Positions 8,906 to 19,512 of a stretch of 64,000 nt of DNA are shown one piece after another. The number at the start of each line of letters is the position of its first letter. The stretch's first letter is position 1. The notes beneath the pieces were generated by a model. That model worked only from the letters and a program-made list of their open reading frames with translations. It ran no database searches and was not told the origin of the DNA. The translations under genes and the position numbers were made by a program. Origin of the DNA: Selaginella tamariscina (taxonomy: Eukaryota > Streptophyta > Lycopodiopsida > Selaginellales > Selaginellaceae); NCBI GenBank assembly GCA_003024785.1, contig PUQB01000140.1, forward strand, positions 62,001 to 126,000, given 5' to 3'.

Positions 8906-9230
8906 ATGCTAAAAGGCAAATGTCCAAGGAGAAACAAGCCCAAGGGCAAAAGTTTCAATGACAACAAGGACAACTAGACACTTAAGAAGCTTTAGGAGAT
9001 GGAGCGTGGAGAGGAGCACAAAGGAACTTCTCTAAACCACAAGGTAAATTTCTATTTGTTCTTGCTCAATAGGTAAACTACATGGCACAGGAGGAGCCAC
9101 ACACAGGCTATTGTGGTGGAGGGACGACTTGGTGAGCGTCCAGTGCGAGTCCTTGTGGATAGCATGAGTAGCGAAAACTTTGTGTCAATAAAGTTAGTGG
9201 AGGAGTGCAGCTTGCCCACGAAGACTATGC
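8906..9230 (+). pseudogene. E2 gag-protease remnant
   Basis: After E1, E2 resumes with a Lys-rich stretch that may be the end of gag. Near 9115-9215 there is an aspartic protease start: GRLGERPVRVLVDSMSSENF then VSIKLVEECSLPT. The usual DSGSS active site reads DSMSS, so the catalytic Gly is changed. Stops interrupt the frame and almost all of gag is absent. Confidence 0.6.
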
Positions 9231-9780
9231 CTCAATAGAATTTGAAGGCTCAGCTGTCACTAGAGCCTACATTGCTTATGTGGAGGAGTTACAGCTGTAG
9301 GTTGGCAAACCTAGCTGGTGGAGCTGCGCGAAGAGCCTCAATACGAGATTGAGGGCTCAGCTATCACACAGAGCTACATGCTTGTGTGGACGAGTTATAA
9401 CTCTAGGTTGGCAAAACCCAGCTGGTGGAGCTGCGCGAAGACTGTGCCTCAATACGAGATTGAGGGCTCAACTATCACATAGAGCTACAGTGCTTGTGTG
9501 GAGGAGTTACAACTGTAGGTTGGCAAAACCCAGCTGGTGGAGCTGCACGAAGATTGTGCTCAATACGAGATTGAGGGCTCAGCTATCACACAGAGCTACA
9601 GTGCTTGTGGAGGAGTTACAGCTGTAGGGTTGGCAAAACCCAGCTGGTGAAGTTAAACGAAGACTGTGCCTCAATACGAGATTGAGGGCTCAGTTGTCAC
9701 ACAGAGCTAATTGCTTGTGTGGAGGAGATACAGCTAGAGGTTGGCAAAACCCAGCTGGTGGAGACTTTCTTTCTTGCGAA
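9231..9780 (+). repeat. About 111-bp tandem repeat, five units, inside E2 protease
   Basis: Units begin at about 9231, 9337, 9447, 9558 and 9668 with CCTCAATACGAGATTGAGGG and end with CAGCTGGTGGAGCTGCGCGA plus AGACTGTG. A 111-bp period is 37 codons, so the array could have grown without shifting frame, although stops are now present. The last unit runs into coding sequence (VGKTQLVETFFLAKLV-like) that leads to RT, so the amplified segment is the middle of the protease domain. Confidence 0.85.
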
Positions 9781-10732
9781 GCTAGTGCGTGTGGATCCTA
9801 AGATTTAGTGGAGCACCAAGCACATGAAGCTTGAGTATAGTGAAGTGAAAGACACTTGGTTTAGAACAAAGCTTGAGTCTTCAAACAAGTTCTTTACTGT
9901 CACCTTGAGCAAAGCTGTTGTGCGAGGAGTTTGCTGACGTCTTCCTTCTTGAGCTACCTCATGGCTACCACATGCAAGAGGTGTGGAGCTGGAACAGGGT
10001 ATGAAAGCCATTTACTGTAAGCCATTCCGACTGAGCCATGCTAAGGAGCAAAGGTTAAAAGACAAGTGATGGAGCTATTGGAATATGGCTTCATACAATT
10101 GAGCAAGTCTCCATTTGGTGCACCAGTATTGCTTGTCAGGAAGAAAGATGGCACCATGAGAATGTGCATAGACTACAGAGCTCTCAACAAGCAAACAGTG
10201 AAGGACAGGATGCCCATGCCATGTGTGGATACTATCATGGATCATTTCGGTGGAGCCAGAGTGTTCACTAAGATAGTTGGGCATTTCAAGTTCACTGTTA
10301 TGCCATTCGGCTTAACAAATGCCCCAGTCACATTCACTTGATTGACGATTGAGGTGTTTGGTGACTACTTGTATGACTTTGTGGAGATTCCTCAACGATA
10401 TTCTTATTTACAGTAAGAATATGAAGGAGCATGTGCAGCATTTGCGAAGAGTTCTTCAGTTGTTGAGGGAGAACAAGCTCTATGCAAAGAAGAGCAAATG
10501 TGCATTTGCTCAGTGCAAAGTGGAGTATTTGGGTCACATTGTGACGCCAAGTGGAGTGAAGACTGATCCACAGAAGGTGGCAGTGGTGGAGCAATGGCCA
10601 GTTCTTAACAATACAGAAGAGTTACGGAGTTTCTTGGGTATGGCTGGTTATTACCAACGGTATGTCAAGGATTATGCCAAGAAAGCTTCTCCGTTAACTA
10701 GGTTGCAGAGGAAGGACATTCCCTTTGCATGA
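9781..10732 (+). pseudogene. pol: E2 reverse transcriptase remnant
   Basis: The open piece at 10066-10341 reads [40 protein letters not shown] and [13 protein letters not shown]. It is joined after a stop to 10349-10732, where FLNDILIYSKNMKEHVQHLR stands for the usual FLDDILIYS box (catalytic Asp to Asn). The thumb follows (KCAFAQCKVEYLGHIVTPSG) and SFLGMAGYYQRYVKDYAKKA leads to RNase H. The segment between KIVGHFKF and the palm is shortened by deletion. It is Ty3/gypsy RT of a chromovirus-like type, inactive as it stands. Confidence 0.85.
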
Positions 10733-11160
10733 AGTGCTTCAGAGAAGAGCAGTTTCCAAGCTTTGAAACAAGCTTTGGTACGTGCACCAGTTTTATGTAT
10801 TGCAGATCCCTCTAAGCCTTATGAGGTTTATATGGCAAGTGGAGTGGCCATTGGAGTTGTACTTATGCAAGAGGGAAGGCCTATTGCTTATAAGAGTCGT
10901 ACTTGAATCCTGCAAAGCAACAATACTCAACATATGAGCAAGAACTACTGGCTATTGTTAATGCATTATGAGTTTGGAGTTTGGCAAATTTCCTATTGAG
11001 CATTGCGTAAAGGCACGTGGTGGTATATGCTTTGTCATGCGTTAGGAGACCACATGTGGTTAGAGAATTCCAAACACGCTTATGTAATGCATTAACAAGG
11101 ATGGTCAGTGAGTTTAGCCAGGTAGTTCAACATGCTCAAGCACAAGACGCTGAGTGCAGG
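10733..11160 (+). pseudogene. pol: E2 RNase H remnant
   Basis: Fragments: ALKQALVRAPVLCIADPSKP, YEVYMASGVAIGVVLMQEG (VDAS position altered), GRPIAYKS. Beyond 10910 stops and deletions dominate. Non-functional. Confidence 0.7.
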
Positions 11161-11758
11161 AGCTCAGAGGATAGCTAGAGCCACCATTCTCATTTTATGA
11201 TGGAGTTTTGTACTACAATGGCCGTGTGTATTTTCCTCGTGTGGACCATTTGATCAACCAGGTACTATATTTCCATCATGATCACCCGGAGGCTGGTCAT
11301 TTTGAGGGGAGGAAAACGTATGAGTTGATCAAGAGAAGGTTCTATTGGAGGAATATGAAGCTAATATCATAGAGTATTGCAAGACTTGTGACAAGTGTCA
11401 ACAAGTAAAGGTGCCAGGGAAAAACCAAGTGGGCTATTAGTACCATTGCCTATTCCAGACAGGCGATGGGGCAGTATCTCTATGGACTTTGTCACTCATT
11501 AAGGACACAGGCATTGGAATGAGTCCATATTATGCTATGTTTGGACGGCATTCCAAGACAGCTTTTGAGTTGGGTTTAGCAAGTAAGAAAGCTCAAGGCA
11601 ACATAGATGAGGAAGCTAAAGATCTGAGTGTTGAACTTAGAAACATTCAAAGTTTGTGCAAGAAGAACTTACAAACAACTCAAAGCCGAGCTTTTAAGTT
11701 TGCTAATGAGCATAGAAGCTTCCAAGAGTTCCAGGTGGGAGATTATGTATATCTTTGA
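11161..11758 (+). pseudogene. pol: E2 integrase remnant lacking the catalytic core
   Basis: The zinc-domain end is seen near 11335-11430 ([27 protein letters not shown]). It is followed by the start of the core ([13 protein letters not shown]), which jumps directly to GIGMSPYYAMFGRHSKTAFE, a sequence near the end of the core. The intervening region with the D,D,E residues is gone. The open stretch 11489-11758 ends FQEFQVGDYVYL, the start of the C-terminal module. Confidence 0.8.
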
Positions 11759-12040
11759 ATGGTATTTGCCACACATATAAGGCGGAACACTATTGTGGCC
11801 TTACGAAGGGACACAATGCTAAGTTGTCTCTAGGTACTCAGGTCCTTATGAGATTTTGGAGCGTATCGATAAGGTGCATATCGACTACGGCTGCCAGAAG
11901 GAGTGAGGGTGCACCCAGTGTTTCATGTTAGCCAGTTAAAAGAGGGAACGAGTCTTAAGTAAATTCTTTGTGGATGTACAAGGCTAATGATACAGGACCA
12001 GTTGAGTAAGTTATATTGCCCTTGAGGACAAGGACTTGCT
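11759..12040 (+). pseudogene. E2 integrase C-terminal module remnant
   Basis: Around 11840-11950 frames give SGPYEILERIDKV and, after a shift, LPEGVRVHPVFHVSQLK, the GPY/F-type end of chromovirus polyproteins. ALEDKDLL before 12040 is the tail. Several stops. Confidence 0.65.
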
Positions 12041-12054
12041 AATGGGGGGAGGAT
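12041..12054 (+). other. Polypurine tract of E2
   Basis: AATGGGGGGAGGAT directly before the 3' LTR start TGTTATGAC; this is the plus-strand primer position. Confidence 0.7.
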
Positions 12055-12261
12055 TGTTATGACCCGTATAACGAATCAAAGAATATTCCCTAGAAAGGTA
12101 TAAGCTAGAATATTCCTAAAGAGCTATACCTAGATCTAAGAGAATTAAGGGCAGGCTAATTTTGGGAGCCTTTTGGAGAGCAGCATGTGGAGACTAGAGA
12201 CAGCTCGGGGGAGTTGGGTGGTTTTGTGAGGTCTCTAGTTTGTATATAGTGGTGCCTAACA
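12055..12261 (+). repeat. 3' LTR of E2
   Basis: TGTTATGACCCG...CCTAACA, partner of 1348-1547; followed by the ATGGT duplication at 12262-12266. Confidence 0.88.
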
Positions 12262-12266
12262 ATGGT
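12262..12266. repeat. Target-site duplication of E2 (right copy)
   Basis: ATGGT, identical to 1343-1347. Confidence 0.85.
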
Positions 12267-12826
12267 ATTACCTTCCCGTAATTGTTAATGTTCCCATCTC
12301 ATCCGGTAATTCCACTGACAATAGTTCCCAGTTTCCTCGCGTTGATATTCGGGGCTCGTGATCGTCACTCCCCTAATTAGTATCCTTTTCTTCTGTAACT
12401 TCGTCGTACTTCGTCGCTTGTTGCCCCTGTCCTCGAGCTTCGACTTGTTCCTTTCTTCTCTGTTCCTCACGCTCTTCTATCCTCTTCCGTGTCTCTATTA
12501 TTGCTTGTCGCCGTAAATATCGCTCCTCGCGCTCTCTTTGTTGTCTCTGCTTAATTTCTTCATATCTTTGGCATTATGCAAGAATACATCGATAATCATC
12601 CATTCACTTACTATATGCCGCAGGTCCATTCTCATGAAGTCTTCGGTTCACTTTGTTCCATTTCAGCAATAGCTGTGCCGATCGCATCCAAGCCTCTCTC
12701 TCGCTTAGCCTCAATCTTTTCCTTTTGTCATAGCTTCTTTGAGTATCAGTCTTACCTCTCCTGTTACATTATAATAAAAAATTATCAATCACCTACTACA
12801 CCACCATCCCTCCGTGGTTGCCATTT
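12267..12826 (-). pseudogene. E3 leader and gag N-terminal part
   Basis: On the minus strand 12470-12285 is open and highly charged (RNREERNKSKLEDRGNKRRS), a low-complexity Arg/Glu/Lys gag N-terminus. It would join the gag piece at 1342-1 if E2 were absent. Upstream, near 12802-12826, the minus strand reads ATGGCAACCACGGAGGGATGG directly after the LTR. This parallels the E5 primer-site region (TTGGCGACCACGGAGGGATT at 55815), which marks it as the start of an element of a related family. Stops are present. No conserved enzyme domain here. Confidence 0.65.
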
Positions 12827-13428
12827 TGTTAACCTATAAAATCCTATCCTCCATATATAGGTAGGATAGCCGTCGATAAACCCATATTAAGGGTCTACTG
12901 GAATAAGATAGAGATGTAAATCAGACATCAGAAAGTCAGGAAAAGGGTAAGGATGGCAAGTATAGTAAGTAGCAATACTATGGATCCTGTCACAGTATTG
13001 GAAATAAGATCAGTATACTACATAACAGAAAAGCAAGCAAGAGATAGACGTATTGAGAGAGAAAGGAACTTATATTATGTCCGTGCACAGCACATGGTAC
13101 AAAACAACAGTATACTCGGGATCCCCTTCTAGTCCTAATATGGTCTATTTATACCGTACTCTAGGTCCCGTACTAGCAGTTATCACAACTGCCTCCCAAC
13201 CTTATCCATTCAGTTACTGTAACTCCTTATCCTTATCTAAAAATGCCGTACTCCGCGGGTATCATATTGCAGTGCTGACCCGTATTGCGGTATTGCGTTA
13301 GTAACTCGTACTCCATAGATCCTTCCTACTCTTGGTTTTCCACAATATATATTGTTTTTGATATTTTCCCATTATATTGCCCATGAAATAACAAGAAATT
13401 CTACCAATGTCTAACTATGCTCTTAACA
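12827..13428 (-). repeat. 5' LTR of minus-strand element E3
   Basis: Bounded by TGTTAAC on the left and TTAACA on the right, so the LTR ends are inverted repeats like those of E5 (TGTTAAA/TTTAACA). A TATA box TATAAATAG lies on the minus strand (13145-13153). The left end is fixed by the adjoining primer-site sequence. The right end at 13428 is my best choice; TAACA at 13388-13392 is an alternative. The partner LTR would lie left of the window. Confidence 0.6.
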
Positions 13429-14027
13429 CAAGCTACCACAAACAGCCACATTAGCGATGGAACGAAAGTCAAAGGGGGACACAGATAGTCGGAGGAGCCA
13501 AGGGCACATGATTGATGGGAACGACCAACCCTGTAAAAGGTCACGGTCAAGGGAGTGCAGCCAGAGGTCCTGCTCCCGGGAGCGGCAGCCTTACTAATCA
13601 AGGTATGACAACAAGGATAGACGGTTGGAACGTTGGGAGATGATTTCTACCCTATGCGGCAACCAACACCTACTCTACCGATGCTCCGTTTCAAATAGAC
13701 AAGCCCCTACTTGCTTGACACTGATCTCTGTGCTGTATTCTAACTAGGTTACGGTGGTATCGCCAGGACTACACTACGCAAAACACGTAATTGCAAGCTC
13801 AACAGGTAGAAGAGGCAAGGTGTCCAAACGATTGCAGAACCAAAGAGGGTGTGGGGGGGGGGGGGGGGGGGCATTGAAAGAAGGAATGAGCAGTAAAACC
13901 CTCGGGGTTGGGCTAGTGGGCGAGGAGGAGCGTCTAAGTAACAGCCACTCTAGAGTCGACAAGACTCACCCAGAGCCAAGGATCAGGGAGAGCAACGAGG
14001 ATACAAGAACACCTTGCAGACAAAACA
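13429..14027 (+). pseudogene. E4 gag remnant
   Basis: Arg/Ser-rich, repeatedly interrupted frames (for example RSRSRECSQRSCSRERQPY near 13545) upstream of the E4 protease. It starts abruptly at the E3 LTR, so the 5' end of E4 is probably to the left of the window. It includes a run of 19 G residues at 13853-13871 that breaks the frame. Confidence 0.5.
13853..13871 (+). repeat. Run of 19 G
   Basis: An uninterrupted (G)19 within decayed gag. Prone to replication slippage and to sequencing length error; could also form G-quadruplex-like structure. Confidence 0.95.
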
Positions 14028-14498
14028 ATGGAGGACCAAGCATTGGCAAAACAAGGTGTGCTATTCTCCTCGGCTGAGCTATACAAAGTCCTAGCCCACA
14101 AACTACATGAATCAGCCATAACTCGGCCTAGGGTCACAATGACTACAGTCGACTTCATGGACGACATACCGACCATCCCTGTCCAAGTTGTGGGTTGCAC
14201 GATCCGCAATGTGATCATAGACAAAGGTTTGGCCATGCACATCATATCAATGAAACTCTACCATGAACTAGGCATGCCAACTCTGGAGCCTTCTCCCTTC
14301 CACATACGCATGGCAAACCAAGCCGAGGTGACACCCAAGGGCATCATAAGGAAAGTGGAAGTCAAGATCCAAACTGTCAAGTTCTGGATAAATGTTGTCA
14401 TCTTTGACATGCACAAAAAAGAGGGATTCAACCTACTTCTAGGCCGCCCTAGCTCAAAGGCGCAAAGGAGCAGCACGACTAGGAACACCAATAGGTAG
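14028..14498 (+). CDS. E4 aspartic protease region
   Basis: A 156-residue open frame. VVGCTIRNVIIDKGLAMHII is the retropepsin active-site region, with DKG where DSG or DTG is expected, so the enzyme is probably inactive. ELGMPTLEPSPFHIRMANQA and FWINVVIFDMHKKEGFNLLL plus GRPSS follow the usual Ty3 protease order. It lies between gag and RT of E4. Confidence 0.75.
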   Translation: MEDQALAKQGVLFSSAELYKVLAHKLHESAITRPRVTMTTVDFMDDIPTIPVQVVGCTIRNVIIDKGLAMHIISMKLYHELGMPTLEPSPFHIRMANQAEVTPKGIIRKVEVKIQTVKFWINVVIFDMHKKEGFNLLLGRPSSKAQRSSTTRNTNR

Positions 14499-14980
14499 GG
14501 ACTATGTCCATAACAATGAAGCAAGTCCGGGCACTCACACTGGAGTTCTGAGCATATGAATACAATGGACCTGATTGAATGGGGGACTAGGAGATGACGA
14601 AGTGGCACCCATCTGCGCCCACCCACTAGGCTCGTCCAACATAGGTCAGGGGGACCCCTGCTAGGAAGAATGACACCACGCGGTCAGGCTAATGGCTACG
14701 AAGGGAACCCCCAAAGCGCAAGTTTCGAAAGAACCCTTGCTAAGGATGGAACACAGAAACATCACCCACCAGCCCAAGGGGAATACCAAGATGGAACTAT
14801 GCACAAGAGGACCGGGACCTCCGCGATAACAATCGAATGGATTAATGCAGGGACGGATGAGACACCCCAACTTCAATACAAACACAATACGAGAGATCAA
14901 GAATCGAATCATCAACCACCTTCGCAACTACAAAGGAGGATTCACTTGGACCTACCACGATCTAAGGGGATACCGTTGGA
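14499..14980 (+). pseudogene. E4 protease-RT linker
   Basis: About 480 bp with one open stretch (14670-15035) but no conserved motif. By position it is the linker before RT. The ends of RT start near 14984. Confidence 0.45.
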
Positions 14981-15790
14981 GCTATGCCAGCACAGGATCA
15001 AGCTAAAACTCAACATAAGACCCAACTGCCAATAATGATACACATTAACCTAAACTATGCCATGAAGGCCAAGCATGAGATTGACAAGTGGCTAAAAGCG
15101 GACTTCGTGTACCCCATTGAGAACCCGGAGTGGCTATCACTAATTGTCATCGTACCAAAGAAGGACATGCAACTAAGGATTTGCATAGACTATCGACATT
15201 GAAGGTTGCCACGGAGAAGGACTGGTTCCCCATCATGTTCATGGAGGCCATTTTGGAGGAGGTAGCTAGTCACGAGATGTACTCATTCATGGACAGCTTC
15301 AGCGGATATAACCAGGTCATGAAAGACTGAGTCAAGACCGCGTTCATCATGGATTGGGGGCATACACTTTTAAGGTCATGCCATTAGCCTCTGCAACACT
15401 CCAGCCACATTCTAGAGGTTAGTCCAACGTATATTTTTGGACAACTTCACAAACTTCATCTGGGCATTCCTAGATGACATCACGGCTTATGGACTTGTGG
15501 AAGAGCATGTGGCATGCCTCCAATGGTGTTCTGGCATTGTCGAGAGTACATAATATCTCTTAACCCATCGAAATGTGTGTTTAGCATGACCACAAGAAAA
15601 TTGCTAGGACACATCGTATCCAAGGAGGGCATCATTTTTGACCCAGGATTGGTACAGGCATTAACCGAGATGCCACCCCCACAAAATGTCACAAAACTCC
15701 AAGCGATTCTTAAGGCAAGCTTCACCACAAGTTCATCAGACATTATGCTAATAGGGCCCAACCAATGACCGAACTACTCACAAAGGAGGC
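14981..15790 (+). pseudogene. pol: E4 reverse transcriptase remnant
   Basis: Pieces in three frames: AKHEIDKWLKADFVYPIENP, LIVIVPKKDMQLRICIDYRH, ASHEMYSFMDSFSGYNQVMK, a degraded VMP.A...NAPATF, FLDDITAYG near 15470, LNPSKCVFSMTTRKLLGHIV and PPPQNVTKLQAIL. The order is that of Ty3/gypsy RT. The FLDD box is recognisable but stops and frameshifts interrupt the rest. Wording such as MYSFMDSFSGYNQV is close to E5, suggesting the same broad lineage. Confidence 0.8.
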
Positions 15791-16400
15791 GTCCTATGAA
15801 TGGACTGCCAATCGACAAGCAGCTTTTGATTATATCAAGCGTCAGTTGGTGGAGGTGCCTATCCTCATTCCACTAGACTGGAGTTGGCAGTTCCAAAAAT
15901 AGATGGCTCCAGCGTAGCAACAAGCATGGTTATGTCCCAGCAGATGCTCCAGCCCATAGCATACAGGAATCGGCTCATGACGTTGACCAAGCACAACTAC
16001 TCGACAACCAACAAAAAGTGCATGGCGATCATTTACGGAGTGTCAAAATTTTGTTACTATCTCCTAGGTAACCAGTTTGTGCTAATTGTGGATCACCCTG
16101 CCCTACTCTACCTCGTTAACAAACCTTAGCTCACCGGAAGACTGGCATAGTGGATCCTCCTATTATAAGAGTTTGATTTCACCGTGGTCCATAAGGCAAG
16201 TAAGCTGCATGTGTCACCAGACCTCCTCTCCATGATACCTAGCGCCGAACAACCCAAAGCTGCACCACTGCTCAACATGCCGGATGCCGACCTCTTCGAA
16301 GCAGTTGTGGAACAACACATTCCACCGCAAACCACTGAACTAGCAATCAGCATGAACATCCCAAAGTGGCCATGGCCATTATGACACTACCTCGCCAAAG
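15791..16400 (+). pseudogene. pol: E4 RNase H remnant
   Basis: EWTANRQAAFDYIKRQL, MLQPIAYRNRLMTLTKHNYS, TTNKKCMAIIYGVSKFCYYL, FVLIVDHPALLYLVNKP and HKASKLHVSPDLLS follow RNase H order, with the Glu and VDH motifs recognisable. In-frame stops at 16127 and near 16150. Confidence 0.75.
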
Positions 16401-17640
16401 GGTATGACGAACTTTTTAGGATGTCGGCTGAACACAGGCAAAGCCTTGGCCGAAGATGCCTATTGTACCAGCTGATCTGGATTAGCTATACAAGTGGGGA
16501 GAGATAACATCCTTTAAAAAATGTCCCCTGGCATAAAAAATTCATGAGATTCTCGAGGCGGCACATGTGGGACCTGGTGCAGGACACTTTGGGAGGGACT
16601 AGCCAAGAAGATTCTACAAACCGGACTATGATGGCCCACGATCTTTTGAGACACCACCAAGGCAGTGAGAAGTTGCAATGACTATCAATGAATAGGCAAC
16701 CCAACGTCTGATCAAGGCATGGAGTATCACCCTCAGCATGAATGGCGGTGTTTGAGAAGTGGGGCCTAGACTTTGTGTGCCCAATCAACTCAAAGGCCCA
16801 CTAGGTACATCGTGGTGGCAATAGACTATGCCACAAAGTGGGTAGGAGCAAAGGCGCTTAGGGAGGCAACGACAAAGCAGATAACAAAGTTCATTTATAC
16901 AAACATCCTAACAAGGTTCAGTTGTTCGATGGAGCTAGTATCAGACTTGAAGAGCCACTTCATCAACGAAACCATTTGCGAGTTGGTCAACATGTTTGTC
17001 ATCAAGCATCGCACGTCAATAGCTATTACCCACAAGAAAACAGACATGCCGAGTCCACAAACAAGATACTAATAACCATCTTGAGGAAGCTTTGCCACAA
17101 CAAACCTAGGCGATGGGAGGAGATGGTATCATTTATTTTATGGGCGTACCGGACAACCTTCAAAACCGCAATGGGAGCAACACCCTTCCATCTGGCCTAT
17201 GACCTGGAGGCCATCATGCCATGGAAATCACCATACCCAACTTATAGACGAGCTTGGAGAACAAGATCATGGATGAACTGATGGTTACCCAAAAAAGACT
17301 AGAGTAGCTAGAACAGCTGGATGAAGAGCGGTTCGTGGCGCAACTAACTAGGGAGAATTGCCAACAACATATCAAACGAACAAAGGACATGAAAAAGGAA
17401 ACTCCGAAGGTACGAACCAGGGCAGTTGGTTTGGTGGTACAATAAGCCGTAGGCACTTCAAAAGGGCAAATTCAGGCTAGGATGAAAAGGACCATATGAG
17501 GTCCTCGAGGCCTTCAACAACGGTACGTACTATTGGGGGCTAATAGGCAGCTGCTATAGCAGAAGGTCAACATGAATCACCTCAAGTCGTACATCCACTT
17601 GGGCAAAACCCCAGCTTAAGAACACCGAGATGAAGGTGCA
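16401..17640 (+). pseudogene. pol: E4 integrase remnant
   Basis: An HVGPGAGHFGRD-type zinc-domain fragment lies near 16565. RYIVVAIDYATKWVGAKAL (first catalytic Asp) and ELVSDLKSHFINETI (second Asp, DLKS for DRGS or DQGS) follow. The frame at 16922-17281 gives YYPQENRHAESTNKILITIL (catalytic Glu) and WEEMVSFILWAYRTTFKTAM plus GATPFHLAYDLEAIMP. The C-terminal module is recognisable near 17410-17530 (EPGQLVWWYNK, GPYEVLEAFNNGTYYW). Many stops. Confidence 0.8.
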
Positions 17641-18400
17641 ACCCCTACATGAGGCCCTCACGGAAGTGCGACAGAGGCTAGGGTGTTGGGAGCCGGGGTA
17701 GGGCACCCAACTAGGAAGCTAGCCCTCCCTAGCCACACGTGTGGCCAACTCACGGGGTCACATGGTCCACGGAGGTGGGCCACACACGTAAGCATGTAGT
17801 ACAAGGTAATAATGGTCGAGCGGTGCCATTATTACACAATTAAGGCACAAGGGTAAATGCGCTAGTCACCTCAGATGACATCATTAGACCGCCACATTGG
17901 CACCATCCATAATAGGAATGGCAAGAGTAAACAAAAGGCACACACTCTGCTCACTCTACAATAGGACCGCCCTCTCCCAGCAGAACAATCCAACACCGTC
18001 CAACACCATGATGATGGAATGGACCGAACATAGCAAAGCCAACACTCATTTAACAGATTCGGGTGCCTTACAAAAGTCAGGAGAGGATAGCAAAACTCGT
18101 AGCACCCAAGTACTCCAAATTCAGTGAATTGATCGAGCGACCCAACTTTTGGTAGGTAAGGAAGTGATGCGCCTGATCGGGTTCTTCGACCTTTCATGGG
18201 AGAAGTGGAGAGGCCATGATCACCAAGCAAGCCTGCCAATTCATCTAGACCGCACAGCTAAAGACAGGGAAGACCAAACGAGCAAGGATCCAATTTTGCT
18301 TACGAGGCACATCATCCTACTATGTGGCCCTAAACCAACTAGCCATTGTATTCAGGCTGCCAGACGATGTGTAGTCCTGAAAGTTTGTAAGTTGTTTTAT
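17641..18400 (+). repeat. Probable 3' end or LTR of E4
   Basis: After the integrase tail comes AGAGGCTAGGG and then TGTTGGGAGCCGGGG (17682 onward), which could be a purine tract and LTR start. GC-rich sequence continues to about 18370 and then changes abruptly to AT-rich DNA. No second copy is in the window, so the LTR limits cannot be proved. Confidence 0.4.
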
Positions 18401-19500
18401 ATGAAACACACATGCATGTATATAAGTATTGTGTGTGTATAATATTTATAATTTATATATTTGCACTTTTTAAATTAAGAATATATGAAAAATATTTTTA
18501 CATCTATATAGATATAAATAGTTATTAAATGTTCATTTGTAACCACATTTGAATAAAACACGCATGTATGCACATATACATGTATATACAATATATATAT
18601 TTAATGAATTATATATGCATATGTATAAAAAATATATAAACATATTATTATTTTTATACATTTATTGATATTTTATAACTTTTCATTTCTTTTTCAAAAT
18701 GCTCAGAAAATTCTCTGTTTACGAAGATATAGAATTTATTAATAAGTTTATTTGAATTACTTTTTATTACTTTTTGTATAAATCTTTATAGTTTTATCAC
18801 CATCTCTCAGGTGTTTTGAAAAAATAATTAATTTTGTAAAAATAAACATAACAATTATTAAATCTTATTTGAATTTTCATGTGATTGTTAGTTTTCATCA
18901 AATGCAACATATTTAATTTTTTTTTCATTTTGTATACTAAATTTTTATATTTACTAAAGTTGCAATTGCAATTGCAATTATGTTAATATTCGTAAATGCA
19001 CCAACCGGTATTTAAATGTTTATATGTTTATATATATTTAATGGACATGTAAGTAAAGTTGAATCTTTTTCTTCACACATAAACATACATGTTTGTATAT
19101 GTATAAGTTTGTGTGTCTAATAAGTTTTTTGTTATAAAAAGTGATGTCGACATTAATGTGTTTATTTATCTTCCCATTTATGTAAGAAGAAAACCATTTC
19201 ATATGTATTTGTGTCAATTTAAAAAAATATGTTTCACAGTACACGCATATATATATATATATATGCATATGAATTGTTACTTGTTGCAATGCATTATTAT
19301 GTGTATATATATAATTATACAAACAAACATAGATACATATATTTATAAACACATACATATACATATAGTTATATATACACACACATATATAATTATAATT
19401 TATTTATTATATATAAGTTACATGTATTACATAAGTTATACTAAATAATGTTGGAAATGTTCAAAATAAGACAATATGTGTTTTCATATAAAATTATGAA
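18401..19500. other. AT-rich intergenic DNA
   Basis: High AT content, short TA, CA and TG tracts. Open frames here are low-complexity Tyr/Ile/His repeats from microsatellite DNA. Nothing recognisable. Confidence 0.7.
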
Positions 19501-19512
19501 TTATTACTTGTT

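Larger units (their letters stand above)
1348..12261 (+). mobile_element. Ty3/gypsy element E2, split by E1 and internally deleted
   Basis: Short LTRs (1348-1547 and 12055-12261) begin TGTTATGAC and end CCTAACA. The element is flanked by ATGGT duplications, with a primer site after the 5' LTR and a purine tract before the 3' LTR. Without E1 (1624-8905) only about 3.6 kb remain: protease, RT, RNase H and integrase pieces on the plus strand, with nearly all of gag and the integrase catalytic core missing. It is therefore a defective copy. It sits inside the gag of the minus-strand element E3. Confidence 0.85.

Noticed and set aside
9231..9780. Regular repeats that could suggest a CRISPR array
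   Set aside because: Units are head-to-tail with no unique spacers and lie in a eukaryotic retroelement; this is a simple tandem duplication.
19038..19448. Open frames of 110 codons on both strands
   Set aside because: Low-complexity TATA/CATA repeat DNA read as Tyr/Ile/His; both strands are open, as expected for such repeats.
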